A stretch of 64,000 bases of DNA from Citrobacter farmeri (GCF_019048065.1 NZ_CP077291.1:1984001-2048000); one strand, 5' to 3'; shown: positions 40,440 through 50,546, counted from the stretch's first letter. Translations and numbers: made by a program. Notes: generated from the sequence alone by a model not told the origin.

Positions 40440-41615
40440 ATGAGCCTGCAAAAAACCTGGGTTAACTTTCATCTGCATGCGTTGGGCGCAGTGCTGCTCT
40501 CCGTACTGCTGGTTGGCTGCGATGAGGGTGTCGCCCAAAACGTCGCGCCACAAGCTCCCGCAGTCAGCGTCGCTGACGTGGTTATGAAATCCATTAATCA
40601 GTGGGATAGCTTTAATGGCAGGATCGACGCTGTGGAAAGTGTTCAGCTACGCCCCCGCGTGTCTGGCTACATTGATAAGGTGAATTACACCGATGGTCAG
40701 GAGGTGAAAAAGGGGGAGGTGTTGTTCACCATCGATGACAGAACCTATCGCGCCGCGCTGGAACAGGCGCAGGCGACGTTAGCGAGAGCCAAAACGCAGG
40801 CAAGCCTTGCGCGAAGTGAGGCGAACCGTACCGATAAATTAGTCAATACCAACGTCGTTTCCCGCGAAGAATGGGAGCAGCGCCGTTCGGCTGCCACCCA
40901 GGCGCAGGCTGACATCCGTGCAGCTCAGGCGGCCGTTGATGCTGCGCAACTTAACCTGGATTTTACTAAAGTGACCGCGCCTATCGATGGGCGTGCCAGC
41001 CGCGCGTTGATCACCCAGGGGAATCTGGTCACCGCGGGGGACAGCGCCAGCGTGCTCACCACACTGGTATCGCAGAAGACGGTTTACGTTTACTTTGATG
41101 TGGACGAGTCGACCTACCTTCACTATCAAAATCTCTCCCGCAGCGGGCAGGGCGCGTCCGGTAATCATCTGGCGCTACCGGTTGAAATTGGCCTTGTTGG
41201 CGAGGATGGCTATCCCCATCAGGGAAAAGTCGATTTTCTTGATAATCAGTTAACGCCGAGTACCGGCACAATCCGTATGCGTGCGCTATTAGATAACACG
41301 CAGCGTCAGTTCACCCCGGGACTCTTTGCCCGCGTGCGTCTGCCGGGCAGTGCGAAGTTCAACGCCATGTTGATCGACGATAAAGCGGTGCTGACCGATC
41401 AGGATCGCAAATATGTTTATATCGTTGATAAAGAGGGTAAAGCGCAGCGTCGCGATATTACGCCGGGGCGTCTGGCTGCCGGATTACGCATTGTGCAGCA
41501 GGGACTGAACCCTGGCGACAAAGTCATCGTCGAGGGTTTACAAAAAGTGTTTATGCCGGGTATGCCGGTTAACGCGAAAACCGTTGCCATGACCGCCAGC
41601 GCCACCCTCAACTGA
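40440..41615 (+). CDS. oqxA: RND efflux periplasmic adaptor OqxA
   Basis: 391-residue membrane fusion protein starting MSLQKTWVNFHLHALGAV (40440), near identical in pattern to Klebsiella OqxA. Lipoprotein-type lipobox LLVGC near residue 24, biotinyl-lipoyl halves (RPRVSGYIDKV, APIDGRASRAL) around a coiled coil (about 100-165), then beta-barrel. It links OqxB to TolC for export of quinolones, chloramphenicol, quinoxalines and nitrofurantoin. Operon with oqxB, 23 bases downstream. Confidence 0.96.
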   Translation: MSLQKTWVNFHLHALGAVLLSVLLVGCDEGVAQNVAPQAPAVSVADVVMKSINQWDSFNGRIDAVESVQLRPRVSGYIDKVNYTDGQEVKKGEVLFTIDDRTYRAALEQAQATLARAKTQASLARSEANRTDKLVNTNVVSREEWEQRRSAATQAQADIRAAQAAVDAAQLNLDFTKVTAPIDGRASRALITQGNLVTAGDSASVLTTLVSQKTVYVYFDVDESTYLHYQNLSRSGQGASGNHLALPVEIGLVGEDGYPHQGKVDFLDNQLTPSTGTIRMRALLDNTQRQFTPGLFARVRLPGSAKFNAMLIDDKAVLTDQDRKYVYIVDKEGKAQRRDITPGRLAAGLRIVQQGLNPGDKVIVEGLQKVFMPGMPVNAKTVAMTASATLN

Positions 41616-41638
41616 TCCCCTACCTGAGAATCCGACAC

Positions 41639-44600
41639 ATGGACTTTTCCCGCTTTTTTATCGACAGGCCGATCTTCGCCGCAGTGCTGTCGATTCTGAT
41701 TTTTATCACAGGATTAATCGCCATCCCGCTGTTGCCGGTCAGCGAATATCCTGATGTCGTACCGCCAAGCGTACAGGTGCGTGCGGAGTATCCTGGCGCC
41801 AACCCGAAAGTGATTGCAGAGACCGTGGCAACGCCGCTGGAAGAAGCGATCAACGGGGTTGAAAACATGATGTACATGAAATCCGTCGCAGGCTCAGACG
41901 GTGTGCTGGTGACCACTGTCACGTTCCGTCCAGGCACCGATCCCGATCAGGCGCAGGTTCAGGTGCAAAACCGGGTATCCCAGGCCGAAGCGCGTCTGCC
42001 GGAAGATGTGCGCCGTCTGGGGATCACTACCCAGAAACAGTCGCCGACGCTCACGCTGGTGGTGCATCTGTTTTCGCCTGGCGGTAAGTACGATTCACTG
42101 TATATGCGTAACTATGCCACGCTAAAAGTGAAGGATGAACTGGCACGTCTGCCTGGCGTTGGTCAGATACAGATTTTTGGCTCGGGCGAATACGCAATGC
42201 GTATCTGGCTGGATCCAAACAAAGTGGCGGCTCGCGGATTAACGGCTTCGGATGTCGTAACGGCGATGCAGGAGCAAAACGTACAGGTTTCCGCCGGACA
42301 GCTCGGTGCCGAGCCGCTGCCAAAAGAGAGCGATTTCCTGATCTCCATTAACGCTCAAGGGCGTCTGCACACGGAAGAAGAGTTTGGCAATATCATTCTG
42401 AAAACGGCGCAGGATGGTTCGCTGGTACGCCTGCGCGACGTAGCGCGCATAGAAATGGGGTCCGGAAGTTATGCGCTGCGTTCACAGCTTAACAATAAAG
42501 ACGCGGTTGGGATTGGGATCTTCCAGTCTCCCGGGGCGAACGCCATTGATTTGTCTGACGCGGTGCGCGCCAAAATGAACGAACTGTCCACGCGTTTCCC
42601 GGAAGATATGAAATGGGCGGCACCTTACGATCCTACGGTTTTCGTTCGCGATTCCATTCGCGCGGTGGTGCAAACGCTGCTGGAAGCGGTGGTACTGGTT
42701 GTACTGGTGGTCATTCTGTTCCTGCAAACCTGGCGCGCATCGATTATTCCGCTGATCGCGGTGCCGGTATCGGTCGTGGGCACGTTCAGCATTCTCTACC
42801 TGCTTGGTTTTTCGCTTAATACTCTAAGTTTGTTCGGGCTGGTATTGGCTATCGGTATCGTCGTGGATGACGCCATCGTCGTGGTGGAAAACGTCGAGCG
42901 AAACATAGAGGAGGGGCTTGCTCCACTTGAGGCGGCGCATCAGGCGATGCGCGAGGTTTCCGGGCCGATTATCGCGATTGCGCTGGTGTTGTGCGCGGTG
43001 TTCGTACCGATGGCGTTTCTCTCCGGGGTAACCGGTCAGTTCTACAAACAGTTTGCGGTGACTATCGCAATTTCAACGGTGATCTCTGCTATCAACTCGC
43101 TGACGCTCTCTCCGGCTCTGGCTGCCCTGTTATTAAAGCCGCATGGCGCACCGAAAGACTTCCCGACCAGGCTTATTGATCGTCTGTTCGGTTGGCTTTT
43201 CCGTCCATTTAACCGCTTTTTCCATCGCAGCTCGAACCGCTATCAAGGGCTGGTTGGCAAAACGCTCGGACGAAGGGGGGCGGTATTTGCCGTTTATGTG
43301 CTGCTGCTCTGTGCTGCTGGCGTTATGTTTAAAGCCGTACCCGGCGGATTTATTCCAACGCAGGATAAGCTGTATTTAATTGGCGGCGTGAAAATGCCGG
43401 AAGGGGCTTCGCTGGCGCGCACCGATTCGGTGATCCGCCAAATGAGCGAAATCGGTATGAATACCGAAGGGGTGGATTATGCGGTTGCCTTCCCGGGTCT
43501 TAATGCGCTGCAGTTCACCAACACGCCGAATACCGGGACAGTCTTTTTTGGTCTGAAACCGTTCGATCAGCGTAAACATTCTGCGGCGGAAATTAACGCG
43601 GAGATCAATGCTAAAATCGCGCAAATCCAGCAGGGCTTTGGATTCTCCATTTTGCCACCGCCGATATTAGGGTTGGGTCAGGGCTCTGGGTATTCGCTGT
43701 ACATCCAGGATCGCGCAGGTCTTGGTTATGGCGCGCTGCAAAACGCGGTGAACACCATGTCCGGTGCGATTATGCAGACACCGGGGATGCATTTCCCAAT
43801 CTCAACCTACCAGGCTAACGTTCCGCAACTGGAGGTACAGGTTGATCGTGATAAGGCAAAAGCGCAGGGCGTGTTGCTGACCGACCTTTTTGGTACGCTG
43901 CAAACCTATCTGGGATCGTCTTATGTGAATGATTTTAACCAGTTTGGGCGTACCTGGCGCGTGATGGCGCAAGCCGACGGGCCGTTCCGCGACAGCGTTG
44001 AAGATATTGCTAATTTACGCACCCGTAATAATCAGGGCGAAATGGTGCCGATCGGCAGTATGGTGAATATCAGCACCACCTACGGACCGGATCCTGTCAT
44101 TCGCTACAATGGTTATCCGGCGGCGGATCTCATTGGTGATGCCGATCCTCGCATACTCTCTTCCGCACAGGCGATGACGCAGCTTGACGAGATGTCTAAG
44201 CAGATACTACCAAATGGGATGAATATTGAATGGACGGATCTAAGCTTCCAGCAGGCCACTCAGGGCAATACGGCGCTGATTGTCTTCCCGGTTGCGGTTC
44301 TGTTGGCTTTCCTGGTGCTGGCGGCACTGTATGAAAGCTGGACGCTGCCGCTGGCGGTGATCCTTATTGTCCCGATGACAATGCTGTCCGCTCTGTTTGG
44401 CGTCTGGCTGACCGGTGGCGATAACAACGTGTTCGTTCAGGTTGGTCTGGTTGTACTGATGGGGCTGGCCTGTAAAAACGCTATTCTGATCGTTGAGTTC
44501 GCCCGCGAACTGGAAATCCAGGGGAAAGGCATCATGGACGCGGCGCTGGAAGCCTGTCGCTTGCGTTTACGCCCGATTGTGATGACGTCCATCGCCTTTA

Positions 44601-44794
44601 TTGCCGGGACGATTCCTCTGATCCTCGGTCATGGTGCGGGTGCAGAAGTGCGTGGCGTCACCGGCATCACGGTGTTTTCCGGTATGCTGGGAGTGACGCT
44701 GTTTGGTCTGTTCCTGACACCGGTGTTTTACGTTACGTTGCGAAAATTCGTTACGCGTCATGAACCGGTAAGGGATGTTTTGTCTGCGTCTTAA
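41639..44794 (+). CDS. oqxB: RND efflux transporter OqxB
   Basis: 1051-residue HAE1-type inner-membrane pump with 12 membrane segments and two large periplasmic loops. Proton-relay acidic pair is in GIVVDDAIVVVENVER (near 400); the GLACKNAILIVEFA segment supplies the TM10 lysine. Strongly matches Klebsiella OqxB (1050). There is no transposase or insertion sequence beside it, so this is a resident chromosomal copy rather than the plasmid-borne IS26 form. Confidence 0.97.
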   Translation: MDFSRFFIDRPIFAAVLSILIFITGLIAIPLLPVSEYPDVVPPSVQVRAEYPGANPKVIAETVATPLEEAINGVENMMYMKSVAGSDGVLVTTVTFRPGTDPDQAQVQVQNRVSQAEARLPEDVRRLGITTQKQSPTLTLVVHLFSPGGKYDSLYMRNYATLKVKDELARLPGVGQIQIFGSGEYAMRIWLDPNKVAARGLTASDVVTAMQEQNVQVSAGQLGAEPLPKESDFLISINAQGRLHTEEEFGNIILKTAQDGSLVRLRDVARIEMGSGSYALRSQLNNKDAVGIGIFQSPGANAIDLSDAVRAKMNELSTRFPEDMKWAAPYDPTVFVRDSIRAVVQTLLEAVVLVVLVVILFLQTWRASIIPLIAVPVSVVGTFSILYLLGFSLNTLSLFGLVLAIGIVVDDAIVVVENVERNIEEGLAPLEAAHQAMREVSGPIIAIALVLCAVFVPMAFLSGVTGQFYKQFAVTIAISTVISAINSLTLSPALAALLLKPHGAPKDFPTRLIDRLFGWLFRPFNRFFHRSSNRYQGLVGKTLGRRGAVFAVYVLLLCAAGVMFKAVPGGFIPTQDKLYLIGGVKMPEGASLARTDSVIRQMSEIGMNTEGVDYAVAFPGLNALQFTNTPNTGTVFFGLKPFDQRKHSAAEINAEINAKIAQIQQGFGFSILPPPILGLGQGSGYSLYIQDRAGLGYGALQNAVNTMSGAIMQTPGMHFPISTYQANVPQLEVQVDRDKAKAQGVLLTDLFGTLQTYLGSSYVNDFNQFGRTWRVMAQADGPFRDSVEDIANLRTRNNQGEMVPIGSMVNISTTYGPDPVIRYNGYPAADLIGDADPRILSSAQAMTQLDEMSKQILPNGMNIEWTDLSFQQATQGNTALIVFPVAVLLAFLVLAALYESWTLPLAVILIVPMTMLSALFGVWLTGGDNNVFVQVGLVVLMGLACKNAILIVEFARELEIQGKGIMDAALEACRLRLRPIVMTSIAFIAGTIPLILGHGAGAEVRGVTGITVFSGMLGVTLFGLFLTPVFYVTLRKFVTRHEPVRDVLSAS

Positions 44795-44806
44795 GGTATT
44801 GCACAT

Positions 44807-44840
44807 AAAAAAACCGCCTTCACAGTAAAGGCGGTTTTTT
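44807..44840. terminator. Bidirectional terminator between oqxB and oqxR
   Basis: AACCGCCTT / AAGGCGGTT stem, flanked by a run of A before and a run of T after. Confidence 0.9.
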
Positions 44841-44853
44841 GCAATAAGGAAAA

Positions 44854-45333
44854 CTAATGTGCTTTTTTAGACCGGGCATCAATCTCAGGGACCGGATCGC
44901 AGCCGCTGGTATCGGCTTTTTTGACCTCTTCCAGCGCGCTTGCCACGGTATGGCGCGCTAATACCTCTAACGAAGCCTGTTCAGCTTCATCGGCGATAGA
45001 TTTGAAGTACCAGCAGGCATTGGCGCTGACCACACAGCGTGCAGGTATGTCCGGACGCGACGCCCACAGTTTTTTATCTTCTATTACGGAAATGTAGATA
45101 TCGCGCAGGGTGATCTTGTCCGCCGGGCGACCAAGGTGAATAGAACCGTTGCGGCCAAGCGTTGAGACAATGATACCGTCACGTGTGAGCGGAACCATTA
45201 ATTTGCGAATAAAGCTCGGATTCGCTTCCAGACCATAGGCCAGAATTGCACTGGTCGAACGTTCACCCGATTGCTCCGCCATCGCTACGCTGAGAACCAT
45301 CTGCAAAGCAGTCGGGAAGCGGTAATCTAACAT
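44854..45333 (-). CDS. oqxR: Rrf2-family repressor OqxR
   Basis: 159 residues from MLDYRFPTALQMVLSV (45333; AGGA seven bases upstream). Rrf2 winged-helix with the recognition region NPSFIRKLMVPLTRDGIIVS and the wing LGRNGSIHLGRP. OqxR represses rarA and oqxAB in Klebsiella; mutations there raise efflux. Two cysteines (Cys98, Cys105) lie in the sensor region; whether a cluster is bound is unknown. Confidence 0.92.
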   Translation of the reverse strand: MLDYRFPTALQMVLSVAMAEQSGERSTSAILAYGLEANPSFIRKLMVPLTRDGIIVSTLGRNGSIHLGRPADKITLRDIYISVIEDKKLWASRPDIPARCVVSANACWYFKSIADEAEQASLEVLARHTVASALEEVKKADTSGCDPVPEIDARSKKAH

Positions 45334-45674
45334 TTTATTGTCCTGGGTTGCGGTGAATCTTGTTCTTTTTGGCACCGCGGAGGTGAATAATCAGTAAGTA
45401 TCAATATAACAAAAACGGTAATTTTTTTGAAGCGGCCAACGATTGATCTGACAGGCAAAAAAAGCGTTTCCGGTACGCGCCGGAAGAGAGCTGAGCATCA
45501 ATCCGCGCACGCTTTATTGATCCCAAATGCAACGATAGCCGATCGCGGTGCCAGCCGGGCTACAATCAATGTTTCACTTAAAATTTTATCTCTAAACAAC
45601 ACGAAACTAATCGACAAATCTTTATTACATGCGGCAATTGAAGGCTATTGTGGTGTTGTTCGCGAATCGGGTAT

Positions 45675-45830
45675 TTACTGAGGCCACTCAGTTTTACCTC
45701 GACCCGTATTTTTTGCTTTATACCAGGCTTCATCGACGCGCTTTATAAGCGCACTATTTTTCGTCTTTCTATTCAATGCCCAGACCGATATTTATTGATA
45801 AAACATTCACTTTATCAATTGCTTATTTTT
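45675..45830 (-). pseudogene. Decayed remnant of a diguanylate cyclase (GGDEF) gene
   Basis: Minus-strand translation gives a typical GGDEF C-terminus, ALIKRVDEAWYKAKNTGRGK followed by a stop at 45675. Just upstream, in a different frame, is the preceding strand VLSINIGLGIE, matching the SIGIA motif of the same fold. The two are joined by a frameshift, and stops block the frames further up; the GGDEF active-site loop itself is missing. The rest of the gene appears deleted or scrambled. Confidence 0.65.
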
Positions 45831-46190
45831 AATTGTTGGCTTCTGTCGATGTGTAAAAATCCTGTTATCTTGTATCTATATCCCATTTCCGTTTCTATTG
45901 CTGAAATATAATATCAATGTAACAGAAATTGCAGGGTTTAAATTTTGGCGTTGTAGTGAGGGGGGAATATGGCTATTGATGTGTGCCAGTCCTGAAGCAG
46001 GATCAAGCTGTTATCGTTAGATTAATATGGAATCGGTTGTTGTTTTTTCATTCTTTTGTTTCCGATTTGTAAATTATGAGATAAACATGAAGTTGTCTTT
46101 TCTAATTAAAAACAACAGGATGCAGTTTGTTTTGTAAGTGGGGGCTGTCTTGTTTTAAAATGTCAATACTTATTAAGTGAATTAACACGT
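45831..46190. other. AT-rich intergenic region before the chemoreceptor
   Basis: No supported gene. It probably derives from the decayed GGDEF gene and its surroundings, but no further clear coding similarity can be read. Confidence 0.5.
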
Positions 46191-46217
46191 TAAAGTCCTC
46201 CCTCTTTCTGCCGATAG
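46191..46217 (+). promoter_or_regulatory. Sigma-28 (FliA) promoter of the chemoreceptor gene
   Basis: TAAAGTCC, 11 bases, GCCGATAG: matches the flagellar class 3 consensus TAAAGTTT-N11-GCCGATAA with correct spacing, 140 bases upstream of the receptor gene. Confidence 0.9.
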
Positions 46218-46357
46218 ATACGCTGGCGCATGCTTAAAACATGATCAATTTCAATATGTTAGCTTGACTCTGTCCTTAAGTGGAACGCTCCTGGCATTGT
46301 TCTGATTTTTTCAACGGGTGGCAGGGAAAAGGCGACTTTTTTTGTATGAGACAGCAG

Positions 46358-48031
46358 ATGAAAATAAATAATTTTGGTGTGGGCACCCGAATGGGGGCAG
46401 GCTTTAGTATTGTTCTCACCCTTGTCGTTATTATGGCTGTAACGGGTATCGTTAAATTAAATGGCATATTAAAAGAGACCCATGTTATTACGGATAAGTT
46501 GCTGGTTCTGGAACGTCTCACGGGGGCATGGGGAGCGGCAATTGACTATAATGGCGCGATGGGGTTATCCGTGTTGACGTCCTCTGATGATGGAATTAAA
46601 AAATTTGCCCAGTCAAAAATGAGCGTTACATCAGAGCGCGTGAATGCCATTCAGAAGGAACTGACAGGATTAATTGTTTCTGATACCGGTAAATCACTCC
46701 TCGCGACTGTGGGTGATAAAAGAAAACAGTACATCGATATCCGCAATGAAGCGATTCGCATTAGCGAACAAGGGGATGGTAATGTCACCAATGCATTTAT
46801 TCGCCAGAAACTCATTCCTGCCATGGAGAGCTATTCCGGCAGCGTAAAAGCACTGGAAGATTACGATAAAACGCAAATTGATGAGGCCGCTGATTCCATT
46901 CAGGGGAATGGCTCAACAGCAATTCAGGCTCTGATTGTTCTTGGTTTCATCGCAATTCTCGTCGGCAGTCTGTTGGCGTGGTTTATCACTCGCGGGATAA
47001 CTCGGCCACTGTTGTCAGCTGTGAATGTGGCCCGGGAAGTGGCGTCCGGTAATCTGGGCATTGAAGTCAAAGTGGAATCGCGGGACCAGCTCGGACAACT
47101 GATGCTCTCTCTGAGGGAAATGACGGAGAGTCTGCGTAATACGGTACGTAAGGTCCGTGAAGGGGCTGACAGTATAGCGTTGGCCGCGGCTGAAATTAAC
47201 AGTGGTAACACCGATCTGGCATCTCGCACGGAAGAGCAAGCAGCAGGGGTGGAAGAGACCGCTTCGACTCTGGAAGAGCTGACGGCAACGATTAACAATA
47301 CTGCAGCAAACACGGCGCAGGCACACCGCTACGTGAGTGAGACAGCCTCTGTTGTGAAACAAAATGGCGCCGTTATGAGTGAAGTATCTTCTCAAATGCA
47401 GGAAATTTACGACTCCTCATCCAAAATGGCTGACATCATCCAGGTTATTGATGGTATTGCCTTCCAGACCAACATTCTGGCGCTCAATGCCGCAGTGGAA
47501 GCTGCGCGAGCGGGGGAGTCCGGGCGTGGTTTTGCTGTGGTGGCTGGAGAAGTCCGTACACTGGCGCAACGCAGCGCGTCCGCTGCTCGTGAAATTAAGG
47601 AGTTAATCGATGACTCTGTCTCCCGTATTGCCTCTGGTCGTAACCTCGTTGAAAAAGCAGATGGCGGCATGACGGGAATTGTTACCAACGTCCAGAACAT
47701 GACTCAACTGATTGAGGAAATCGCGCAGGCTAGCCGAGAACAGAGCGATGGGATTGCCCAAATCAACAGTGCTATGGGGCAGATTGATACCACCACACAG
47801 CAAAATGCTGCGCTTGTTGAAGAGTCAGCTGCCGCGGCAGCGTCAATGCAGGAACAGTCTCGGGTACTCCAGGATATGGTTAGCGTGTTCAGCCTGAACG
47901 AGGAAGGAAAGCAAGCTGTAAACATGGCCTCAGAAAAACGTGTTAGTCACCTGGGGGAGAGGAATAATGCTGAAAAATATGTGGTGTCCAAAAAGATAGC
48001 TTCAGAAACAGACAACTGGGAAACTTTCTGA
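46358..48031 (+). CDS. Methyl-accepting chemotaxis protein with C-terminal NWETF
   Basis: 557 residues from MKINNFGVGTRMG (46358, GAGA 6 bases upstream; ATG 46346 is possible). TM1 about 14-34, periplasmic four-helix-bundle ligand domain about 35-185, TM2 about 190-212, HAMP about 213-265, then the signalling domain with hairpin tip EIKELI-side conserved core (GIAFQTNILALNAAVEAARA, GRGFAVVAGEVR). It ends in the CheR/CheB docking pentapeptide NWETF, so it is a full-length, methylation-capable receptor of the Tsr/Tar type. Ligand unknown. Its FliA promoter places it in the flagellar regulon. Confidence 0.95.
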   Translation: MKINNFGVGTRMGAGFSIVLTLVVIMAVTGIVKLNGILKETHVITDKLLVLERLTGAWGAAIDYNGAMGLSVLTSSDDGIKKFAQSKMSVTSERVNAIQKELTGLIVSDTGKSLLATVGDKRKQYIDIRNEAIRISEQGDGNVTNAFIRQKLIPAMESYSGSVKALEDYDKTQIDEAADSIQGNGSTAIQALIVLGFIAILVGSLLAWFITRGITRPLLSAVNVAREVASGNLGIEVKVESRDQLGQLMLSLREMTESLRNTVRKVREGADSIALAAAEINSGNTDLASRTEEQAAGVEETASTLEELTATINNTAANTAQAHRYVSETASVVKQNGAVMSEVSSQMQEIYDSSSKMADIIQVIDGIAFQTNILALNAAVEAARAGESGRGFAVVAGEVRTLAQRSASAAREIKELIDDSVSRIASGRNLVEKADGGMTGIVTNVQNMTQLIEEIAQASREQSDGIAQINSAMGQIDTTTQQNAALVEESAAAAASMQEQSRVLQDMVSVFSLNEEGKQAVNMASEKRVSHLGERNNAEKYVVSKKIASETDNWETF

Positions 48032-48045
48032 GCACCATCAAACGA

Positions 48046-48071
48046 AAAATCCACGCAACTGCGTGGATTTT
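48046..48071. terminator. Terminator between convergent chemoreceptor and ychF
   Basis: 11-bp stem AAAATCCACGC / GCGTGGATTTT with a four-base loop, able to work on both strands. Confidence 0.85.
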
Positions 48072-48130
48072 ATAGGTTTTTTGCGATTCTTATGAGATTC
48101 GATGAAACCTCACGAGACGGCAAATTATAT

Positions 48131-49222
48131 TTAGACGTTAAACAGGAAGTTCATCACATCGCCATCTTTAACGATGTAATCTTTCCCTTCAGCGCGCATT
48201 TTACCTGCTTCTTTCGCGCCCTGTTCACCTTTGTAAGTGATGAAGTCGTCAAACGCGATGGTCTGTGCGCGGATAAAGCCTTTTTCGAAGTCAGTATGGA
48301 TTTTACCTGCCGCCTGCGGAGCCGTTGCGCCGACAGGAATGGTCCAGGCACGCACTTCTTTCACGCCAGCGGTGAAATAGGTTTGCAGGTTCAGCAGCTT
48401 ATAACCCGCACGGATCACGCGGTTGAGGCCCGGTTCTTCCAGCCCCAGTTCCTGCATAAACTCGTCGCGCTCGTCATCGTCCAACTCGGCAATGTCTGCT
48501 TCAACAGCCGCACATACCGGAACCACAACGGAACCTTCTTTCGCCGCAATTTCACGAACCTGATCGAGGTACGGGTTGTTCTCGAAGCCGTCTTCGTTGA
48601 CGTTAGCGATATACATCGTCGGCTTCAGGGTCAGGAAGCTCAGGTAGCGGATCGCTGCCTTGTCTTCGTCCGTCAGGTCCAGAGAACGCAGCATGCCAGC
48701 TTCAGAAAGCTGTGGCAGACATTTTTCCAGTGCCGCCAGTTCGGCTTTCGCGTCTTTATCGCCGCCTTTGGCTTTCTTCTGCACGCGGTGAATTGCACGT
48801 TCGCAGGTATCGAGATCCGCCAGAGCCAGCTCGGTGTTGATCACGTCAATATCTTCCGCCGGGTTCACTTTGCCCGAAACGTGAATAATGTTGTCGTTTT
48901 CGAAGCAGCGAACCACGTGCCCAATCGCTTCGGTTTCACGGATGTTGGTCAGGAACTGGTTACCCAGACCTTCACCTTTGGATGCACCTTTAACCAGACC
49001 GGCGATATCAACAAATTCCATTGTGGTCGGCAGGATACGCTGCGGTTTGACGATCTCAGCCAACTGGTCCAGACGCGGGTCGGGCATCGGCACGACGCCG
49101 GTATTCGGCTCAATCGTACAGAATGGGAAGTTTGCCGCTTCAATACCGGCTTTGGTCAGCGCGTTGAACAGGGTGGATTTCCCGACGTTGGGCAAACCGA
49201 CGATACCGCATTTGAATCCCAT
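48131..49222 (-). CDS. ychF: Ribosome-associated ATPase YchF (OLA1 family)
   Basis: 363 residues, E. coli length. G1 motif GLPNVGKST near residue 8, G3 region DIAGLVKG, and C-terminal TGS domain. Unusual P-loop protein preferring ATP to GTP; binds ribosomes and affects leaderless translation and oxidative stress response. In tandem with pth. Confidence 0.98.
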   Translation of the reverse strand: MGFKCGIVGLPNVGKSTLFNALTKAGIEAANFPFCTIEPNTGVVPMPDPRLDQLAEIVKPQRILPTTMEFVDIAGLVKGASKGEGLGNQFLTNIRETEAIGHVVRCFENDNIIHVSGKVNPAEDIDVINTELALADLDTCERAIHRVQKKAKGGDKDAKAELAALEKCLPQLSEAGMLRSLDLTDEDKAAIRYLSFLTLKPTMYIANVNEDGFENNPYLDQVREIAAKEGSVVVPVCAAVEADIAELDDDERDEFMQELGLEEPGLNRVIRAGYKLLNLQTYFTAGVKEVRAWTIPVGATAPQAAGKIHTDFEKGFIRAQTIAFDDFITYKGEQGAKEAGKMRAEGKDYIVKDGDVMNFLFNV

Positions 49223-49338
49223 GATTTAAATCACCTTAATATCTTGATAATCAACCTGTTGTAGAAAACAGATTGTAGAAATGGAAATAACTCCGCCTAT
49301 TATACACGGCGTACGGCAAAAATGCCGCACATCACTGC

Positions 49339-49923
49339 TTATTGCGCTTTAAAGGCGTGCAATCGGTTCGTTGCCCTGGTCAAACCTTCTTTGAACCACA
49401 ACTCAGTGCAACGCGCCGCTTCGTCAATTGCATCGTCAATTAACTTCTGTTCAGAAACAGGGGGTTTGCCTAACACAAAGCCGACAACTTTATTTTTATC
49501 GCCCGGATGGCCAATTCCGACACGTAAGCGATGAAAGTTAGGGTTATTGCCGAGCTTGCTGATAATGTCTTTCAGCCCGTTGTGTCCACCATGACCCCCG
49601 CCAAGTTTAAATTTCGCCACGCCGGGCGGAAGATCCAGTTCATCGTGGGCCACTAAAATTTCATCAGGATTGATGCGATAGAAACTCGCCATCGCGCCAA
49701 CCGCTTTGCCGCTCAGATTCATAAACGTGGTGGGAACTAACAAGCGGACATCTTCACCTTCCAGACTCACTCTGGAGGTGTAGCCAAAGAATTTCGGCTC
49801 TTCGCGCAGGGGGGCGCGCAACCGCTCTGCCAGTAAATCGACGTACCATGCGCCGGCATTATGTCGGGTGGCTGCATATTCAGCGCCGGGGTTCGCCAGG
49901 CCGACAATCAGTTTAATCGTCAC
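49339..49923 (-). CDS. pth: Peptidyl-tRNA hydrolase
   Basis: 194 residues. Catalytic His20 region [17 protein letters not shown] and the [30 protein letters not shown] motifs are all intact. It releases tRNA from prematurely dropped peptidyl-tRNA; essential. Upstream of ychF as in E. coli. Confidence 0.98.
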   Translation of the reverse strand: MTIKLIVGLANPGAEYAATRHNAGAWYVDLLAERLRAPLREEPKFFGYTSRVSLEGEDVRLLVPTTFMNLSGKAVGAMASFYRINPDEILVAHDELDLPPGVAKFKLGGGHGGHNGLKDIISKLGNNPNFHRLRVGIGHPGDKNKVVGFVLGKPPVSEQKLIDDAIDEAARCTELWFKEGLTRATNRLHAFKAQ

Positions 49924-50198
49924 GTTTTCTATCCTGAGTGTTTCAATAACTGGCGCGTAGTTTACTGTCTGTCGTCGCGCTTGACAAAGAACCGTGTCAC
50001 TTCACCCGGAAACTGAATAATTGCTCATATTGATTATTGGAAAGTCAAGGTGTTCAGAGGCTTATTTGTAAAGTTTTGTTGAATAATGGGTTGTAATTGT
50101 GATCGCAGGCGCACTACCAAAGCGGTGTGTTGTCTATACTTTACACATAAGGATTAGGGGTATTCCCTGAAGCAACCCAAAAGTTCCGGAGGTGACAT

Positions 50199-50477
50199 AT
50201 GAAACGCAAAAACGCTTCGTTACTCGGTAATGTGCTCATGGGTTTGGGGTTAGTGGTCATGGTGGGTGGCGTGGGTTACTCCATTTTAAACCAGTTGCCG
50301 CAATTTAACCTGCCACAATTTTTCGCACATGGTGCAGTGCTCAGTATCTTCGTCGGTGCCATTCTGTGGCTGGCGGGTGCCCGAGTAGGGGGCCATGAGC
50401 AGGTCAGCGATCGTTACTGGTGGGTGCGCCACTACGACAAACGTTGCCGTCGTAACGATAATCGTCGTCACAGTTAA
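50199..50477 (+). CDS. ychH: Stress-induced membrane protein YchH
   Basis: 92 residues with two membrane helices (about 9-30 and 43-64) and a basic C-terminal tail (YDKRCRRNDNRRHS). Matches E. coli YchH in length and location between pth and dauA. GGAGGTG precedes the ATG. The 275-base gap before it holds promoter sequence including TATACT at about 50134. Confidence 0.93.
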   Translation: MKRKNASLLGNVLMGLGLVVMVGGVGYSILNQLPQFNLPQFFAHGAVLSIFVGAILWLAGARVGGHEQVSDRYWWVRHYDKRCRRNDNRRHS

Positions 50478-50495
50478 CGTTTCGTCGCCATAGAA

Positions 50496-50524
50496 TGACC
50501 AGCCAGCATGAGGCTGACTGGTCA
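50496..50524. terminator. Hairpin between convergent ychH and petC-type gene
   Basis: TGACCAG...CTGGTCA with inner CAGC/GCTG; a stable stem lying between the two stops. Only short T-runs follow, so its action as a terminator is probable, not certain. Confidence 0.6.
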
Positions 50525-50546
50525 GAGTGCGGTTTCTTTCTCGCGC

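Noticed and set aside
45427..45681. 84-codon plus-strand frame after oqxR
   Set aside because: No ribosome site, no family features, and it lies over decayed sequence.
48092..49264. 390-codon plus-strand frame antisense to ychF
   Set aside because: Mirror of a strongly conserved gene with biased codons; composition is that of an antisense shadow.
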